Under the pieces are notes generated by a model, which searched no databases, was not told where the DNA came from, and was given only the letters and a program-made list of their open reading frames with translations. A stretch of DNA of 64,000 nucleotides, from positions 1-64,000 of the forward strand of contig CAJTPM010000006.1 in NCBI GenBank assembly GCA_910578085.1. Reading direction: 5' to 3'. The translations under genes were made by a program, and so were the position numbers. Origin of the DNA: an uncultured Lachnospiraceae bacterium (GTDB taxonomy: Bacteria; Bacillota; Clostridia; Lachnospirales; Lachnospiraceae). Positions 44,833 through 54,825 of the stretch are shown here, piece by piece (the stretch's first letter is position 1; each line of letters opens with the position of its first letter).

Positions 44833-47328
44833 ATGGCTGCAAAACCAAAAAAGAACAGGGAAGACGGCGGAATGATGGTAAAAGTCGCCACCTTTATCGT
44901 GGATAGACGAAATCTGTTTTTTCTGCTGTTCGGTCTTGCCCTGATCTTTTCGATCGTATCGATGAACTGGGTAAAAGTGGAAAATTCCATGTCCGCTTAT
45001 CTGCCGGATACCACCGAAACAAGACAGGGGCTTGACCGTATGGAAGAACAGTTTATCACCTACGGTACGGCAAAAGTGATGGTAACAAATATCCCCTGTT
45101 CCGAGGCGGAAGGAATAGCCGAAAAGATAGAAAATCTTCCCGCTGTCATTATGATGACCTTCGACAATAAAACGGAACATTACAATAACTTCTCCGCTCT
45201 GTATGATATTACCTTCGGCTATGAGGAGACGGACACGCGGGCGCTTGACGCCCTGGCCGAAGTGGAATCGCTTCTTACCGGCTATGACTATTATGTGTCC
45301 ACCACCATGGGAGACGCCTCCGCCGAACAGATCGCTGGCGAAATGCAGATCATCAGTGTACTGGTGGCCATTGTCGTTGTCACCGTTCTGCTCTTAACCT
45401 CGGAAACCTGGGCGGAAGTACCGGTTTTACTCTTAACTTTCTGTGCCGCCGCCCTGATCACCAAAGGCACAAACTTCTTTATGGGCACAATATCTTTCGT
45501 CTCCAACTCCGTAACCATCGTACTGCAGCTTGCTCTTTCCATCGACTATGCCGTGATCTTCTGCAACCGCTACAAGGAAGAACACAAAACCCTTCCCACC
45601 AGAGAAGCGGACATTGTCGCCTTAAGCAAAGCGATCCCGGAGATCTCTTCCAGCTCCCTGACAACCGTGGGCGGCCTGATCGCCATGATGTTCATGCAGT
45701 TTGGCATCGGCAGCGATATGGCGTTATGTCTGATCCGCGCCATCCTGTTAAGCCTCCTCTCCGTATTTCTGCTGATGCCCGGACTGATCATACTCTTTGG
45801 CAAAGCCATGGATAAAACACACCACAAAAGCTTTATCCCGAAGATTCCCTTCGTGGGCAGATTTGCCCATGCCACGAAATATGTTATGCCGCCGTTATTT
45901 CTGATCCTGATCGTGGCCGCTTATCTCGTATCCTCGAAATGCCCCTATGTTTACGGATACAGCATGTTGGAAACACCGGTGCAAAGCGACGCCATGGTCG
46001 TCGATGAGATGATAACCGAAAGCTTCGGCGATACCAATATGGTGGCCCTGATCGTCCCCGCCGGCAATTATGAAAAGGAAAAAAAGCTGCTTACCGAACT
46101 GGATGCAAGGCCGGAGATCGACCATACCCTGGGCCTTGCCAACACGGAAGCCATGGGCGGCTATATGCTGACCGACAAACTGACCGCCAGGAACTTTTCG
46201 GAACTTCTGGAACTGGACTATGAGGTGGCCGAAGTGCTGTATATGGCCTATGCGGTCAACGATGAAAATTATGCAAAGATTATCAACGGCCTCTCTTCCT
46301 ACAGCGTACCGCTTATCGATATGTTCATGTTTCTGTATGACGAGGTGGACGAGGGGTATGTCACACTGGAGGACGACATGATGGATACGCTGGAAGATGC
46401 CCACACCCAGATGCAGATCGCGTTGGATCAGCTGCAGGGAGAACAATACAGCCGTATGTTGATCTATCTGAACCTGCCGGAAGAAGGGGCGGAAACCTTC
46501 GCCTTTCTCGATGAGATGCATGAGATCGCTGGCAGATATTATGACGGAACCGTCTTAATTCCCGGCGAAGCTACCAGCCAGTACGATCTCTGCAAGACCT
46601 TCCAGAAGGATAACACGGTGGTCAACGTTGTCTCCATTCTGGCTGTTTTAGTGGTGCTCTTATTTACTTTCATGTCCGCAGGTATGCCGGTACTGCTCAT
46701 TATGGTCATTCAGGGCGTTATCTGGATCAATTTCTCCGTTCCTGCCCTCCAGCACAAGAATGTATTTTTTATGAGCTACCTGATCGTAAGTTCTATCCAG
46801 ATGGGCGCCAACATCGACTATGCCATCGTGATCTCCGGACGATTTATGGAGTTGAAAGACAAAATGTCCAAAAAAGAAGCTATTATAGAGACGATGAACT
46901 TTGCCTTTCCGACCATCGTCACTTCCGGCTCCATGCTGGCCCTGGCCGGTATCCTGATAGGACAGATGTCCTCGGACGGCGCCATCTGCGGCATCGGTCA
47001 GTGCCTCGGCCGGGGTACCATTATGTCCATCCTGATCGTCATGTTTGTATTGCCGCAGATTCTGCTACTGGGAGAAAAGGTCATCGAAAAAACTTCCTTT
47101 GCCGTCTCCATCCCGCTGAAGTTCGAAAAAAATTCCGGTCTGATGCGGGTAGACGGCCTGGTACAGGGGCAGATAAACGGTTCTGTCATCGGGGAGATGC
47201 ACGGTTTCATCCGAGGGGATGCCAGTCTCTTTGTCAATATGGGAAAAGTGGAACCCCGCCCGGATGACGGCAGCGATTTAAGCAGCATTTTGTTAACAGA
47301 AAAGGAGGCGGAACATGAAAACAAATAA
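44833..47328 (+). CDS. MMPL/RND family transporter
   Basis: An 831-residue RND-superfamily membrane protein with two repeats of one plus five helices, the layout of MMPL proteins and SSD-containing exporters. Helix 1 lies near 28-48; helices 2-6 from about 175, including TFCAAALITKGTNFFMG; helix 7 near 355; and 8-12 from about 600, with MGANIDYAIVISGRFMELKD matching the first-repeat LSIDYAVIFCNRYKEE. Substrates may be lipids or surface molecules. ATG chosen over an in-frame GTG because of AAGGAG spacing. It overlaps the next gene by 14 bp. Confidence 0.9.
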   Translation: MAAKPKKNREDGGMMVKVATFIVDRRNLFFLLFGLALIFSIVSMNWVKVENSMSAYLPDTTETRQGLDRMEEQFITYGTAKVMVTNIPCSEAEGIAEKIENLPAVIMMTFDNKTEHYNNFSALYDITFGYEETDTRALDALAEVESLLTGYDYYVSTTMGDASAEQIAGEMQIISVLVAIVVVTVLLLTSETWAEVPVLLLTFCAAALITKGTNFFMGTISFVSNSVTIVLQLALSIDYAVIFCNRYKEEHKTLPTREADIVALSKAIPEISSSSLTTVGGLIAMMFMQFGIGSDMALCLIRAILLSLLSVFLLMPGLIILFGKAMDKTHHKSFIPKIPFVGRFAHATKYVMPPLFLILIVAAYLVSSKCPYVYGYSMLETPVQSDAMVVDEMITESFGDTNMVALIVPAGNYEKEKKLLTELDARPEIDHTLGLANTEAMGGYMLTDKLTARNFSELLELDYEVAEVLYMAYAVNDENYAKIINGLSSYSVPLIDMFMFLYDEVDEGYVTLEDDMMDTLEDAHTQMQIALDQLQGEQYSRMLIYLNLPEEGAETFAFLDEMHEIAGRYYDGTVLIPGEATSQYDLCKTFQKDNTVVNVVSILAVLVVLLFTFMSAGMPVLLIMVIQGVIWINFSVPALQHKNVFFMSYLIVSSIQMGANIDYAIVISGRFMELKDKMSKKEAIIETMNFAFPTIVTSGSMLALAGILIGQMSSDGAICGIGQCLGRGTIMSILIVMFVLPQILLLGEKVIEKTSFAVSIPLKFEKNSGLMRVDGLVQGQINGSVIGEMHGFIRGDASLFVNMGKVEPRPDDGSDLSSILLTEKEAEHENK

Positions 47329-50300
47329 ACTGTTCCACAAGTGGATATCTTTTTGCCTGGCAGTGACACTCACCAGCAGTCTGTTTCCCGCCCGGAATGT
47401 ATTGGCTGAAGAAACGACAGCAGAAACGCCGCAGGAAAGTATCTCCCAGGATCAGGAGATCCTGTGGGAAACAATACAGATCGATTCCACCGAAGACTTT
47501 CTTTCTTTTGCGGAAAGCTGTTCTCTGGATTCCTGGTCCGCCAATAAACAGGTACTGTTAAATACGGATATTTCCCTATCCGATACCGATTTTGAGTCTG
47601 TTCCGATCTTCACCGGTATTTTTGACGGCGGGAATCATACGATCTCCGGTTACCGATATACCAGAGACGGCTATGTGGCTGGTCTGTTCCGCTATGTCGG
47701 AAAAGACGCCCTCATCAAAAATCTCCATGTAACCGGCGAACTCTCCGCTTCCGGCGAAAAGGAATGCATCGGCGGACTTGCGGGCGTCAATTACGGAACC
47801 CTCCAAAACTGCAGTTTTGAAGGAACCGTAAACGGAAAGACAACGGTGGGCGGCCTCGTCGGCGTCAACGAAGGCACCGGCGCCATACAGAACTGTCATG
47901 TGGCCGGACATATCACGGGATATTATTCCACCGGCGGCATTGCGGGGACAAATCACGGCTCCCTGTTTCGCTGCATCAACCGCGCCGGTATCAACAACGA
48001 CAGCGACTGGGTGGAAACGGACGATGAAATGGGGACCGGGATCCTGTTCAGCATCCAGACAGGAGAATCCGGGACAGAGCTGTTCAGCGGCGTGGATGCC
48101 GGAGGGATCGCCGGGTATTCGGACGGTATTCTGACCGGATGCAAAAATTACGGCACCATAGGATACGAACACACCGGCTACAATATCGGCGGCATCGCCG
48201 GCAGACAGTGCGGGATCCTGTCACTGTGTGAAAATCAGGGAACCGTATACGGCAGAAAGGATATCGGCGGTATCGTGGGACAGATGGAACCCTATATCGA
48301 GGTAAACGAAGCGGAATCTCTCAGAAACGCCGTCAACAAACTGCACGATCTGATCGCAAAAACCATAGACGATATGGAGGCCGGAAAAAACGCCGCCAGA
48401 CGCGATCTCGACAACCTGGCGGCTTACAGTGACGGCGCGGCGGATGCCGGCGGCGCCCTTGCGGACCAGATGGCCGCTTTTATCGACAGCAATATGGATC
48501 AGACACAGGCCGTGGCGGACCGTCTGCACAATGGATTGGAAATGCTCACGCCCGTACTTGACACGGTTCATACCGCTCAGGACAGCATCTCAAAGGCCGC
48601 CGAATCCCTGGGATCCATCGGCAATGAATTGAAACATATCGGCAGCCCGGAGAACGCAGAGAGGCTGAAGAGCGCTGTAACCAGACAGCAGGAAGCAGCA
48701 GAAAAAGCAAATGCCGTCATACAGGAAATTTCGGACAGTGCAGACATCACTGCCGAACAGCTTGACAGGCTGGAACTATCCCTCGCGGAAATGTCGGACG
48801 CCACTTACGCCCTTTTGAACGAATTAAATGAAATATTGGGACAGCAGGCCGGCGATTCCCTGCAGAACGCCGGCGATGACATATCAACCGCCACAAAGCA
48901 TCTGCAGGACAGCGCCGACTCTTTAAAAGCAGCAGCCCGCGACGCAAAAAGCATTGCAGATTACGCCAGGAGCCAGTCGGATATCCGCTTTTCCAAACTG
49001 GGAAACGAATTCAGCGAAAACCGTGAAAGCCTGCGTACACAGTTAAAAAAGATGTCCGAAAGTCTGAGAACTCTGAATAGCGACGCCTCAGACTATTCCG
49101 ATATCGTCAATAACGACCTCAGAGCTGTCAACGATCAGGTCAACATCGTATTCCAGCTTCTGGCGGACAGTCTGACAAATTATGAAGAGCTGAACATGGA
49201 AGAACTTTATGAGGATGTGGAGATTGAAGATGTCTCAAACATTACCGCCGGGAAAACGGATAACTGCATCAACCGGGGAATCATCCGGGGCGACATCAAC
49301 GTGGGCGGCATCGCAGGCGCAATGTCCATCGATGAGGAGGATCCTGAGGACAACGCTGCCGGAAACATGAACTATCAGATCGGAAGAAAATATTTTACCC
49401 GCTGCGTGATCACAAACTGTGTCAATGACGGCTATATTACGGCCAAAAAGGACGGCGTCGGCGGCATTGCAGGCTATATGAAACATGGCGTCATTCTCGA
49501 TTCGGAGGGCTATGGAAGTGTGGAAAGCATGGAAGGAGACTTTGCGGGCGGCATATGCGGTGAATCCCTGACTGTCATCCGACATTGTTTTGCACTCTGT
49601 TCTGTCTCCGGAAACAAAAACGTTGGCGGCATCGCCGGTTATGGTGACACCCTCAAAGACTGTTACGCCATGGCGGACTGCAGCGCAAAGGCAGGCAGAA
49701 AGGGCGCCATCGCCGGACAGATCGTCCGTTACGATACCAGAAGGAATGAGGAGGAAACCAAAGTAAGCGGCAACTACTATGTGAGTGATGAACTCTGCGG
49801 CATCGACAATGTCAGTTATGCAGGCATGGCGGAACCTGTCTCTTACGAAGCACTGCTGGCCACACCGCAGCTGCCCTCAGCCTTTCGTCATCTCAGGGTT
49901 ATTTTCAGAATAGAGGATACTTATCTGGGCGAACAGGAAGTGGCTTTCGGGGAAAGCCTCTCTGCCCTGCAATATCCGGAGATTCCCGAAAAGGAGGGGT
50001 ATTACGGCGTCTGGCCGGACTGTTCGGATAAAACCATGTCCGGCAATCTGTTCATCACCGGCGAATACAAAGAGAATGTCACTGTGGTACAGAGTGACGA
50101 AACCCATGAGTCACAGGAAGGGGGGCGCAGGCCCTATGCCCTTGTGGAACAGCGTTTTACGGAAGACACCGAATTAAATGTAACCATAGGAGACATTTCC
50201 CCGCCACAGGAAGCCGCCGGCAAAGAAAACATCATCTATGATATCTCCCTCGAACATACGGGGGACGCCGATACGGATTGCTTCGCCGTCAGGCTCTTTA

Positions 50301-50536
50301 ATCCCTATGGCAAAAATGCGGAAGTCTGGTGTTACCTGGATGGTGAATGGAAAAAAGTCGAAAGTAAAACCAGAGGACAGTATCTACAGGTCGATATGAG
50401 CGGGACAAAACAGACTTTCTGCGTGGCAAAACAGACCGCCGGCATCGGCATCCTTGCAGGCGGCATTGCAGGGTTTGCCCTTCTTGCGATCCTGTTCATC
50501 CTGTTGATCAAAAAAATAAAAACAGCACATGCCTGA
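47315..50536 (+). CDS. Surface-anchored GLUG-repeat protein with coiled coil
   Basis: A 1073-residue protein. Signal peptide about 1-31 (cut near LAEE), then GLUG-type repeats (IGGLAGVNYGTLQNC, VGGLVGVNEG, TGGIAGTNHG, AGGIAGYSDG, IGGIAGRQCG, about 150-320), a long helical/coiled-coil region rich in Ala, Asp and Ser (about 325-640), a second GLUG block (about 650-820), a beta-rich end, one membrane helix (about 1043-1066) and a short basic tail (KKIKTAHA). It should stand on the cell surface, and the overlap with the MMPL gene suggests it works with that transporter. Confidence 0.82.
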   Translation: MKTNKLFHKWISFCLAVTLTSSLFPARNVLAEETTAETPQESISQDQEILWETIQIDSTEDFLSFAESCSLDSWSANKQVLLNTDISLSDTDFESVPIFTGIFDGGNHTISGYRYTRDGYVAGLFRYVGKDALIKNLHVTGELSASGEKECIGGLAGVNYGTLQNCSFEGTVNGKTTVGGLVGVNEGTGAIQNCHVAGHITGYYSTGGIAGTNHGSLFRCINRAGINNDSDWVETDDEMGTGILFSIQTGESGTELFSGVDAGGIAGYSDGILTGCKNYGTIGYEHTGYNIGGIAGRQCGILSLCENQGTVYGRKDIGGIVGQMEPYIEVNEAESLRNAVNKLHDLIAKTIDDMEAGKNAARRDLDNLAAYSDGAADAGGALADQMAAFIDSNMDQTQAVADRLHNGLEMLTPVLDTVHTAQDSISKAAESLGSIGNELKHIGSPENAERLKSAVTRQQEAAEKANAVIQEISDSADITAEQLDRLELSLAEMSDATYALLNELNEILGQQAGDSLQNAGDDISTATKHLQDSADSLKAAARDAKSIADYARSQSDIRFSKLGNEFSENRESLRTQLKKMSESLRTLNSDASDYSDIVNNDLRAVNDQVNIVFQLLADSLTNYEELNMEELYEDVEIEDVSNITAGKTDNCINRGIIRGDINVGGIAGAMSIDEEDPEDNAAGNMNYQIGRKYFTRCVITNCVNDGYITAKKDGVGGIAGYMKHGVILDSEGYGSVESMEGDFAGGICGESLTVIRHCFALCSVSGNKNVGGIAGYGDTLKDCYAMADCSAKAGRKGAIAGQIVRYDTRRNEEETKVSGNYYVSDELCGIDNVSYAGMAEPVSYEALLATPQLPSAFRHLRVIFRIEDTYLGEQEVAFGESLSALQYPEIPEKEGYYGVWPDCSDKTMSGNLFITGEYKENVTVVQSDETHESQEGGRRPYALVEQRFTEDTELNVTIGDISPPQEAAGKENIIYDISLEHTGDADTDCFAVRLFNPYGKNAEVWCYLDGEWKKVESKTRGQYLQVDMSGTKQTFCVAKQTAGIGILAGGIAGFALLAILFILLIKKIKTAHA

Positions 50537-50543
50537 AAAAGAT

Positions 50544-50572
50544 TTGCCTTTTCCTGACACTTCTGCTAGAAT
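50544..50572 (+). promoter_or_regulatory. SigA-type promoter of the ParB-like/BMP gene
   Basis: TTGCCT (50544-50549), 17 bp, TAGAAT (50567-50572). It would give a leader of about 200 nt. Confidence 0.55.
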
Positions 50573-50776
50573 CGTTACTGTCCGGAGACGGGATCACGCA
50601 GCAAAAACCGTTCCGGACAGACAGAAAAATCATTTTCTGCATATACTGACTGTGAAACCAACACACGGCAATTTAAGTCAGCTCAGAGGATATGCCCTGA
50701 TCGCAGATGAGAAACCGTCCCGCGACTTTCTCATCGCATGTCATCGCTTTCATCTGCCCTGACGTGGAGGATTACT
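50573..50776 (+). promoter_or_regulatory. Structured 5' leader of unknown type
   Basis: About 200 nt between promoter and start codon. It contains CTGTCCGGA pairing perfectly with TCCGGACAG (about 50578-50624), a central region with TGAC/GTCA and TGTG/CACA pairs, and GATGAGAAA pairing perfectly with TTTCTCATC (about 50707-50736). I recognise no riboswitch consensus. An open reading frame crosses it but has no ribosome binding site. Confidence 0.5.
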
Positions 50777-52708
50777 ATGGCAATTACCGATTACTCAGCC
50801 GCATTAAAAAAAGGAAAGCGAAACTACCAGTTAGCGCTCGCAAAGGGAGCCTATCCCTATCTGCCTGCGTTAGACGACATTTTGTCCTACACGGAGGTTA
50901 CCGCCTCCGTCAATCTGGGTCTGATGGATATTCCCCTGTCCAAAATCGTCGGCACAAAAACCTCCGGCAGAACCAATGCCTTCGCCGGTAACTTTATGCC
51001 TCTGCTGCCGGAAAAATCCGAATTTGCGGCCAAATGGGCAGCTCTTTACAATCATCAGATCGACGACGGCATTCGTGATCCCATCGTCGTCTTCGAGTTT
51101 ATGCACCGGTTTTATGTACAGGAAGGCAATAAGCGCGTCAGCGTTATGAAATCTCTGGATGCCTACAGCATCCCCGGCACGGTGACAAGGATCATTCCCA
51201 AAAAAACGGAAGACAAAGAGGTCTGTCTCTACTATGAATTTATGGATTTCTACCAGGTGTCGGAATCCTATGACGTCTGGTTTTCCAAAGAGGGAAGCTA
51301 CAAAAAACTGCTCAAACTGATGGGGAAAAATCCAGGAGAACTCTGGACGCCGGAAGAACGAAACGCCTTCCATTCAGCCTGCGAGAAATTCGGCAGAGCA
51401 TACCTGGCCGCTTTTTCGGAAAAAATAAAGCTGTCCGCATCCGACGCCCTCCTCCTGTACCTGGATGTATACGGCTACGACAAACTCAAGGCGCAGACGC
51501 AGACCGAACTGCGGGATGCTCTGATCAAAGCCCAGAAGGAACTGCAGCTTGCAGAAAAAGGCAGCCAGGTGACGCTTGTAAAAGATCCCGAACAGGCAAA
51601 GCCTTCCCTGCTCGGAAAGATCCTTCCGACAAACCCTGCGCCCGAAGATTTAAAGATCGCTTTCCTATACTACAAGACGCCGGAGACTTCCAGCTGGGCC
51701 TATGCCCATGAACTGGGGCGGCTCCATTTGGAACAGGCCTTCGACGGGAAAGTGAAGACAATCGCTATCGACCAGGTAGGCACCGACGATCAGATCAAGG
51801 ATGCCGTTGATAACGCCGTAGCCGCCGGGTGCAACGTGATCTTCGCCACCGCGGTTCAGATGGTAAACCAGTGCGTGCGCTCCGCCATCCAGTATCCGAA
51901 AGTAAAGTTTTTTAACTGTTCCGTGAAAATGCCCTATTCTTCCGTGCATACCTACTATGCCAGAATGTACGAGGCAAAGTTCCTGATCGGAGCCATCGCC
52001 GCCGCTGTATCTCACACAGACAAACTGGGCTATGTGGCGGACTACCCGATCTACGGTTCCCTGGCAAACATCAACGCTTTTGCGCTGGGCGCCCGGATGA
52101 TCAACCCTTATGTGGAAGTGTATCTGGAATGGTCGAAATTGAAAACCCTGGACGGCAAAGAAAAACTCCGTCAGGACGGTTTGCTGTTCATGTCCGACGA
52201 CGACATGATCACGCCCAATCACCCCACCAGAGAATACGGATTATATTTAAAGAATGAAGAGGGCGAGCTGGAAAACCTGGCCACGCCGATCTGGCACTGG
52301 GGTAAATTTTATGAGCGCATCGTCACAAATATCTGCAGCGGCAGAAGCGAGGCGAACGCTTCCAAAAAGGAGACCGCCATCAACTACTGGTGGGGGATGT
52401 CCGCAGATGTGATCGATGTGATCTGTTCAAAAAAAATGCCCCACGGCACCCACAGATTGATCAACTTCTTAAAAAGTTCCATCTGTGCAGGCAGCTTTAA
52501 ACCCTTTGACGGCCTGATCTACTCTCAGGACGGCATTATCCGCTGTAAAGAGGGGCAGTCCCTGCAGCCTGAAGATATTATCACGATGAACTGGCTTGCG
52601 GAAAATGTTGTGGGACGGATCCCCGCATTTGAAGAACTTACGCAGGAGGCACAGCTGCTCTCCAATATTCAAGGGGTATGCAAAGAAGAGAATGAAACAG
52701 ACAGGTAA
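50777..52708 (+). CDS. ParB-like domain fused to BMP/PnrA-type binding domain, no signal peptide
   Basis: A 643-residue protein. The N-terminal part resembles ParB/sulfiredoxin folds: IPLSKIVGTKTSGR (about 45), then DPIVVFEFMHRFYVQEGNKRVSVMKSLDAYSIPGTVTRI (shown in part, about 105-145). After a helical region and linker (about 270-300), residues 305-600 match BMP family binding proteins (PnrA-like nucleoside binders): KIAFLYYKTPETSSWAYAHELGR and GYVADYPIYGSLANINAFALGARMINP. There is no signal peptide or membrane helix, so it should be cytoplasmic. A GGAGG box precedes the ATG. Confidence 0.75.
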   Translation: MAITDYSAALKKGKRNYQLALAKGAYPYLPALDDILSYTEVTASVNLGLMDIPLSKIVGTKTSGRTNAFAGNFMPLLPEKSEFAAKWAALYNHQIDDGIRDPIVVFEFMHRFYVQEGNKRVSVMKSLDAYSIPGTVTRIIPKKTEDKEVCLYYEFMDFYQVSESYDVWFSKEGSYKKLLKLMGKNPGELWTPEERNAFHSACEKFGRAYLAAFSEKIKLSASDALLLYLDVYGYDKLKAQTQTELRDALIKAQKELQLAEKGSQVTLVKDPEQAKPSLLGKILPTNPAPEDLKIAFLYYKTPETSSWAYAHELGRLHLEQAFDGKVKTIAIDQVGTDDQIKDAVDNAVAAGCNVIFATAVQMVNQCVRSAIQYPKVKFFNCSVKMPYSSVHTYYARMYEAKFLIGAIAAAVSHTDKLGYVADYPIYGSLANINAFALGARMINPYVEVYLEWSKLKTLDGKEKLRQDGLLFMSDDDMITPNHPTREYGLYLKNEEGELENLATPIWHWGKFYERIVTNICSGRSEANASKKETAINYWWGMSADVIDVICSKKMPHGTHRLINFLKSSICAGSFKPFDGLIYSQDGIIRCKEGQSLQPEDIITMNWLAENVVGRIPAFEELTQEAQLLSNIQGVCKEENETDR

Positions 52709-53330
52709 AGACAAAGACGTTTTAAAAATTATGGTGTTTGCGGATCAGAAATCCAAACTGCTCTACGACTATTATGATCCTGAACGGATGAAAGACATCG
52801 ATCTCATTATTTCCTGCGGCGATCTGCCGCAGGAATATCTGAGTTTTTTTGTGACGCTCTGCAATGTTCCGCTCCTCTATGTAAGGGGTAACCATGACAA
52901 AAGTTATGACGCCAACCCCCCCGAAGGATGCACCTGCATTGAGGATGATATCTATGTCTATAAAGGAATCCGTATCCTGGGATTAGGGGGCTCCATGCAG
53001 TATATCCCGGGCGCTCCCGGCCAGTACACGGAATGGCAGATGCGGTATCGGATCAGGAAACTGGGCTTCAAATTATGGCGGCACAAAGGATTTGATATTC
53101 TTGTCACCCATGCCCCCGCCTATCAGGTCAATGATCTGCCGGATCTCCCGCACAGAGGTTTTGCCGCTTTTCTCCCTCTCCTGGACAAGTATCGGCCCAA
53201 GTTCTTTCTCCATGGCCATGTCCACGCCAACTATGCCAGAGGGTTTAAGCGGACGGACACCTATGGGGAAACTACGGTGGTCAATGCCTACGAGTTTTAT
53301 GTGGTGGAGTATCCGTTAAAGGATCATTGA
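52692..53330 (+). CDS. Calcineurin-like metallophosphoesterase
   Basis: A 212-residue metallophosphoesterase. The metal-binding motifs appear in order: FADQ, SCGDLPQEYL (GD), VRGNHDKS (GNHD), VTHAP and HGHVHANY (GHVH). The short form lacks extra domains; substrates could be phosphodiesters or small phosphate esters. It overlaps the 3' end of the ParB-like/BMP gene by 17 bp, so the two are translationally coupled and probably functionally linked. Confidence 0.87.
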   Translation: MKQTGKDKDVLKIMVFADQKSKLLYDYYDPERMKDIDLIISCGDLPQEYLSFFVTLCNVPLLYVRGNHDKSYDANPPEGCTCIEDDIYVYKGIRILGLGGSMQYIPGAPGQYTEWQMRYRIRKLGFKLWRHKGFDILVTHAPAYQVNDLPDLPHRGFAAFLPLLDKYRPKFFLHGHVHANYARGFKRTDTYGETTVVNAYEFYVVEYPLKDH

Positions 53331-54198
53331 CCGGGATCGATCAGCACCGTCATGATCGCGTCCTGCTCCACTGTCACAGGCGGCACTTCTCCCCGCATGC
53401 GAAGATACACGGGCATCCTTTCTGCCGTCCGGTTCATCAGTACCACTGCCACTTGCCCGTCCGGCCTGAGAAAAGCCGTCACATCCACAAAATTATCCAC
53501 ATGGTTTGGCCCGCCCTTTTCATTTAACAGAATGCACCAGTCTATAAAAGCGCAGGCACCATGGTTTAAATCCCCTGTGATGTCGTGTCCGTACATCCTG
53601 GCGTCCGCCAATTGGTCTTTTGCAGCAAATTTGCTGTATTCTACACATCCTTCCGAAAACAGCAGCTTTTTTTCGGAAATTTTTCGTGCGCCATCTGCAG
53701 CGCCTCAAAATGATCCCCCGAATACCAGTGGAATGCCATACCGGTGATCATCCGGTCCGTGTCCGCATCAATGGTCTCCAAAGCTCTTTCAAGCAGTCTT
53801 TCCTTATTGTGATCCCAGATAAAAATTTCCAGATCCGTCAGCCCATGAGCGCACAGTGCCGGGTACAGATAGTCCCTTAAAAACTCTTTTTCCTCTCCTG
53901 CGGAATAAACGCAGGAGTCCCAGATCTGTACGGCGGCAGGTTCATTCTGAATACTGATCCTTTTGACAGTCACCCCCTTTTTTCTGTAACCTTCCAGAAA
54001 ACGGCAGAGATATTCCGCCCACATCCCTCTGTATTCCTCTTTCAGTCTGCCGCCGTGGTTTTTATCTTTGTTTGTCTTCATGAATGCCGGCGGACTCCAG
54101 GGGCTCAACATCACCTGGATCGGGGATGCGGAAACCTTTTTCGCATTTTCCCAGAAGGGTAGGATATACCGTTCATCCCGTTCAAGGGAAAAACTCAA
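53324..54198 (-). pseudogene. Degraded glycoside hydrolase family 30 gene
   Basis: Two reading frames together give a GH30 enzyme (beta-glucosidase/glucosylceramidase clan). The upstream part (53641-54198) has SPWSPPAFMKTN, the acid/base region ISIQNEPAAVQIWDSC and FHWYSGDHF. The frame breaks at a seven-T run (53667-53673); reading across it restores SEGCVEYSKFAAKDQ with the nucleophile Glu, and continues into 53324-53611 with a C-terminal VAVVLMNRT part. About 140 N-terminal residues are missing, and the NHVDNF-VDVTAF junction suggests an internal deletion. Its 3' end overlaps the phosphoesterase gene by 7 bp. Confidence 0.85.
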
Positions 54199-54204
54199 TC
54201 TGTC

Positions 54205-54384
54205 CCGGAATCTTCTGATGTATTCCGATTATTCTTACAGCGAGATAGCCTCTTACCCTGCTTTGCATCCCAAAGCCATCTCGGGAAACAATTTAAAAGC
54301 GCTGTGGGCATGACCTTGCGGGAATACAGAGAAGCTTACAGCCGAAGCGGCAAATGCGCCCGCGGGCAGCTATATCATCAGTGA
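54205..54384 (+). pseudogene. Remnant of an AraC-family regulator C-terminus
   Basis: Only the end of the HTH region survives. YSDYSYSEIA (54220-54250) is followed by a frameshift near 54258, after which the other frame reads CFASQSHLGKQFKSAVG and MTLREYREAYSRSG, the classic AraC ending. The start of the gene is gone, replaced by the inverted GH30 fragment. Confidence 0.75.
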
Positions 54385-54825
54385 AAACCCGCTGGACATC
54401 TGCGGAGAAAGCCATGTATTCCCTCATTGTACAGCAAGCGTGGAAACCAGGGGAGAATCCGTCTTTGCCGCACGCAATACGATAGACGGACTGCTGGTCA
54501 CATCAGGACACAGCTTTTTCCCTTATACATCCTGTGGGGAAGGAGAAGATCCGGGCGCACATATCGATATCTTTTTCGGCCGCAAAATTCTGGCGGAAGA
54601 AGTGCAGATCTTCCTGCGCTCCGACTTTCCCCATGATAACTACTGGCAGAAGGGGCGGCTCGCCTTCAGCGACGGGACTGCGCTTCCCGTCACACTGCAA
54701 AAAACAGGCCTGTGCCAGTCCGTAATGCTGCCAAAGCCCATTGAAACAGAATGGGTACGCCTGTCCGACCTGAAAAAAGATGACGCCGATCCATCCCCTT
54801 TTCCGACGCCTCAAACATACATGGC
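54365..54825 (+). pseudogene. Orphan discoidin-like domain fragment
   Basis: Continuous coding-like sequence without a start: YIISENPLDICGESHVF, ARNTIDGLLVTSGHSFFPYTS, IDIFFGRKILAEEVQIFLRSDFPHDNYW and a WVRLSDLKKDDADPSPFP ending. The pattern (NTIDG, FGR, VEEV, LFLRxDFPHD) resembles F5/8-type carbohydrate-binding modules at the C-terminus of polysaccharide-related proteins. Homology seems to stop near 54825, where the minus-strand fragment begins. Confidence 0.6.

Noticed and set aside
45895..46521. Open frame of 208 codons on the minus strand
   Set aside because: Antisense to the MMPL transporter gene, with no supporting features.
50529..50762. Open frame of 77 codons between the GLUG gene and the ParB-like/BMP gene
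   Set aside because: No ribosome binding site, and it crosses a promoter and two perfect hairpins of a likely leader.
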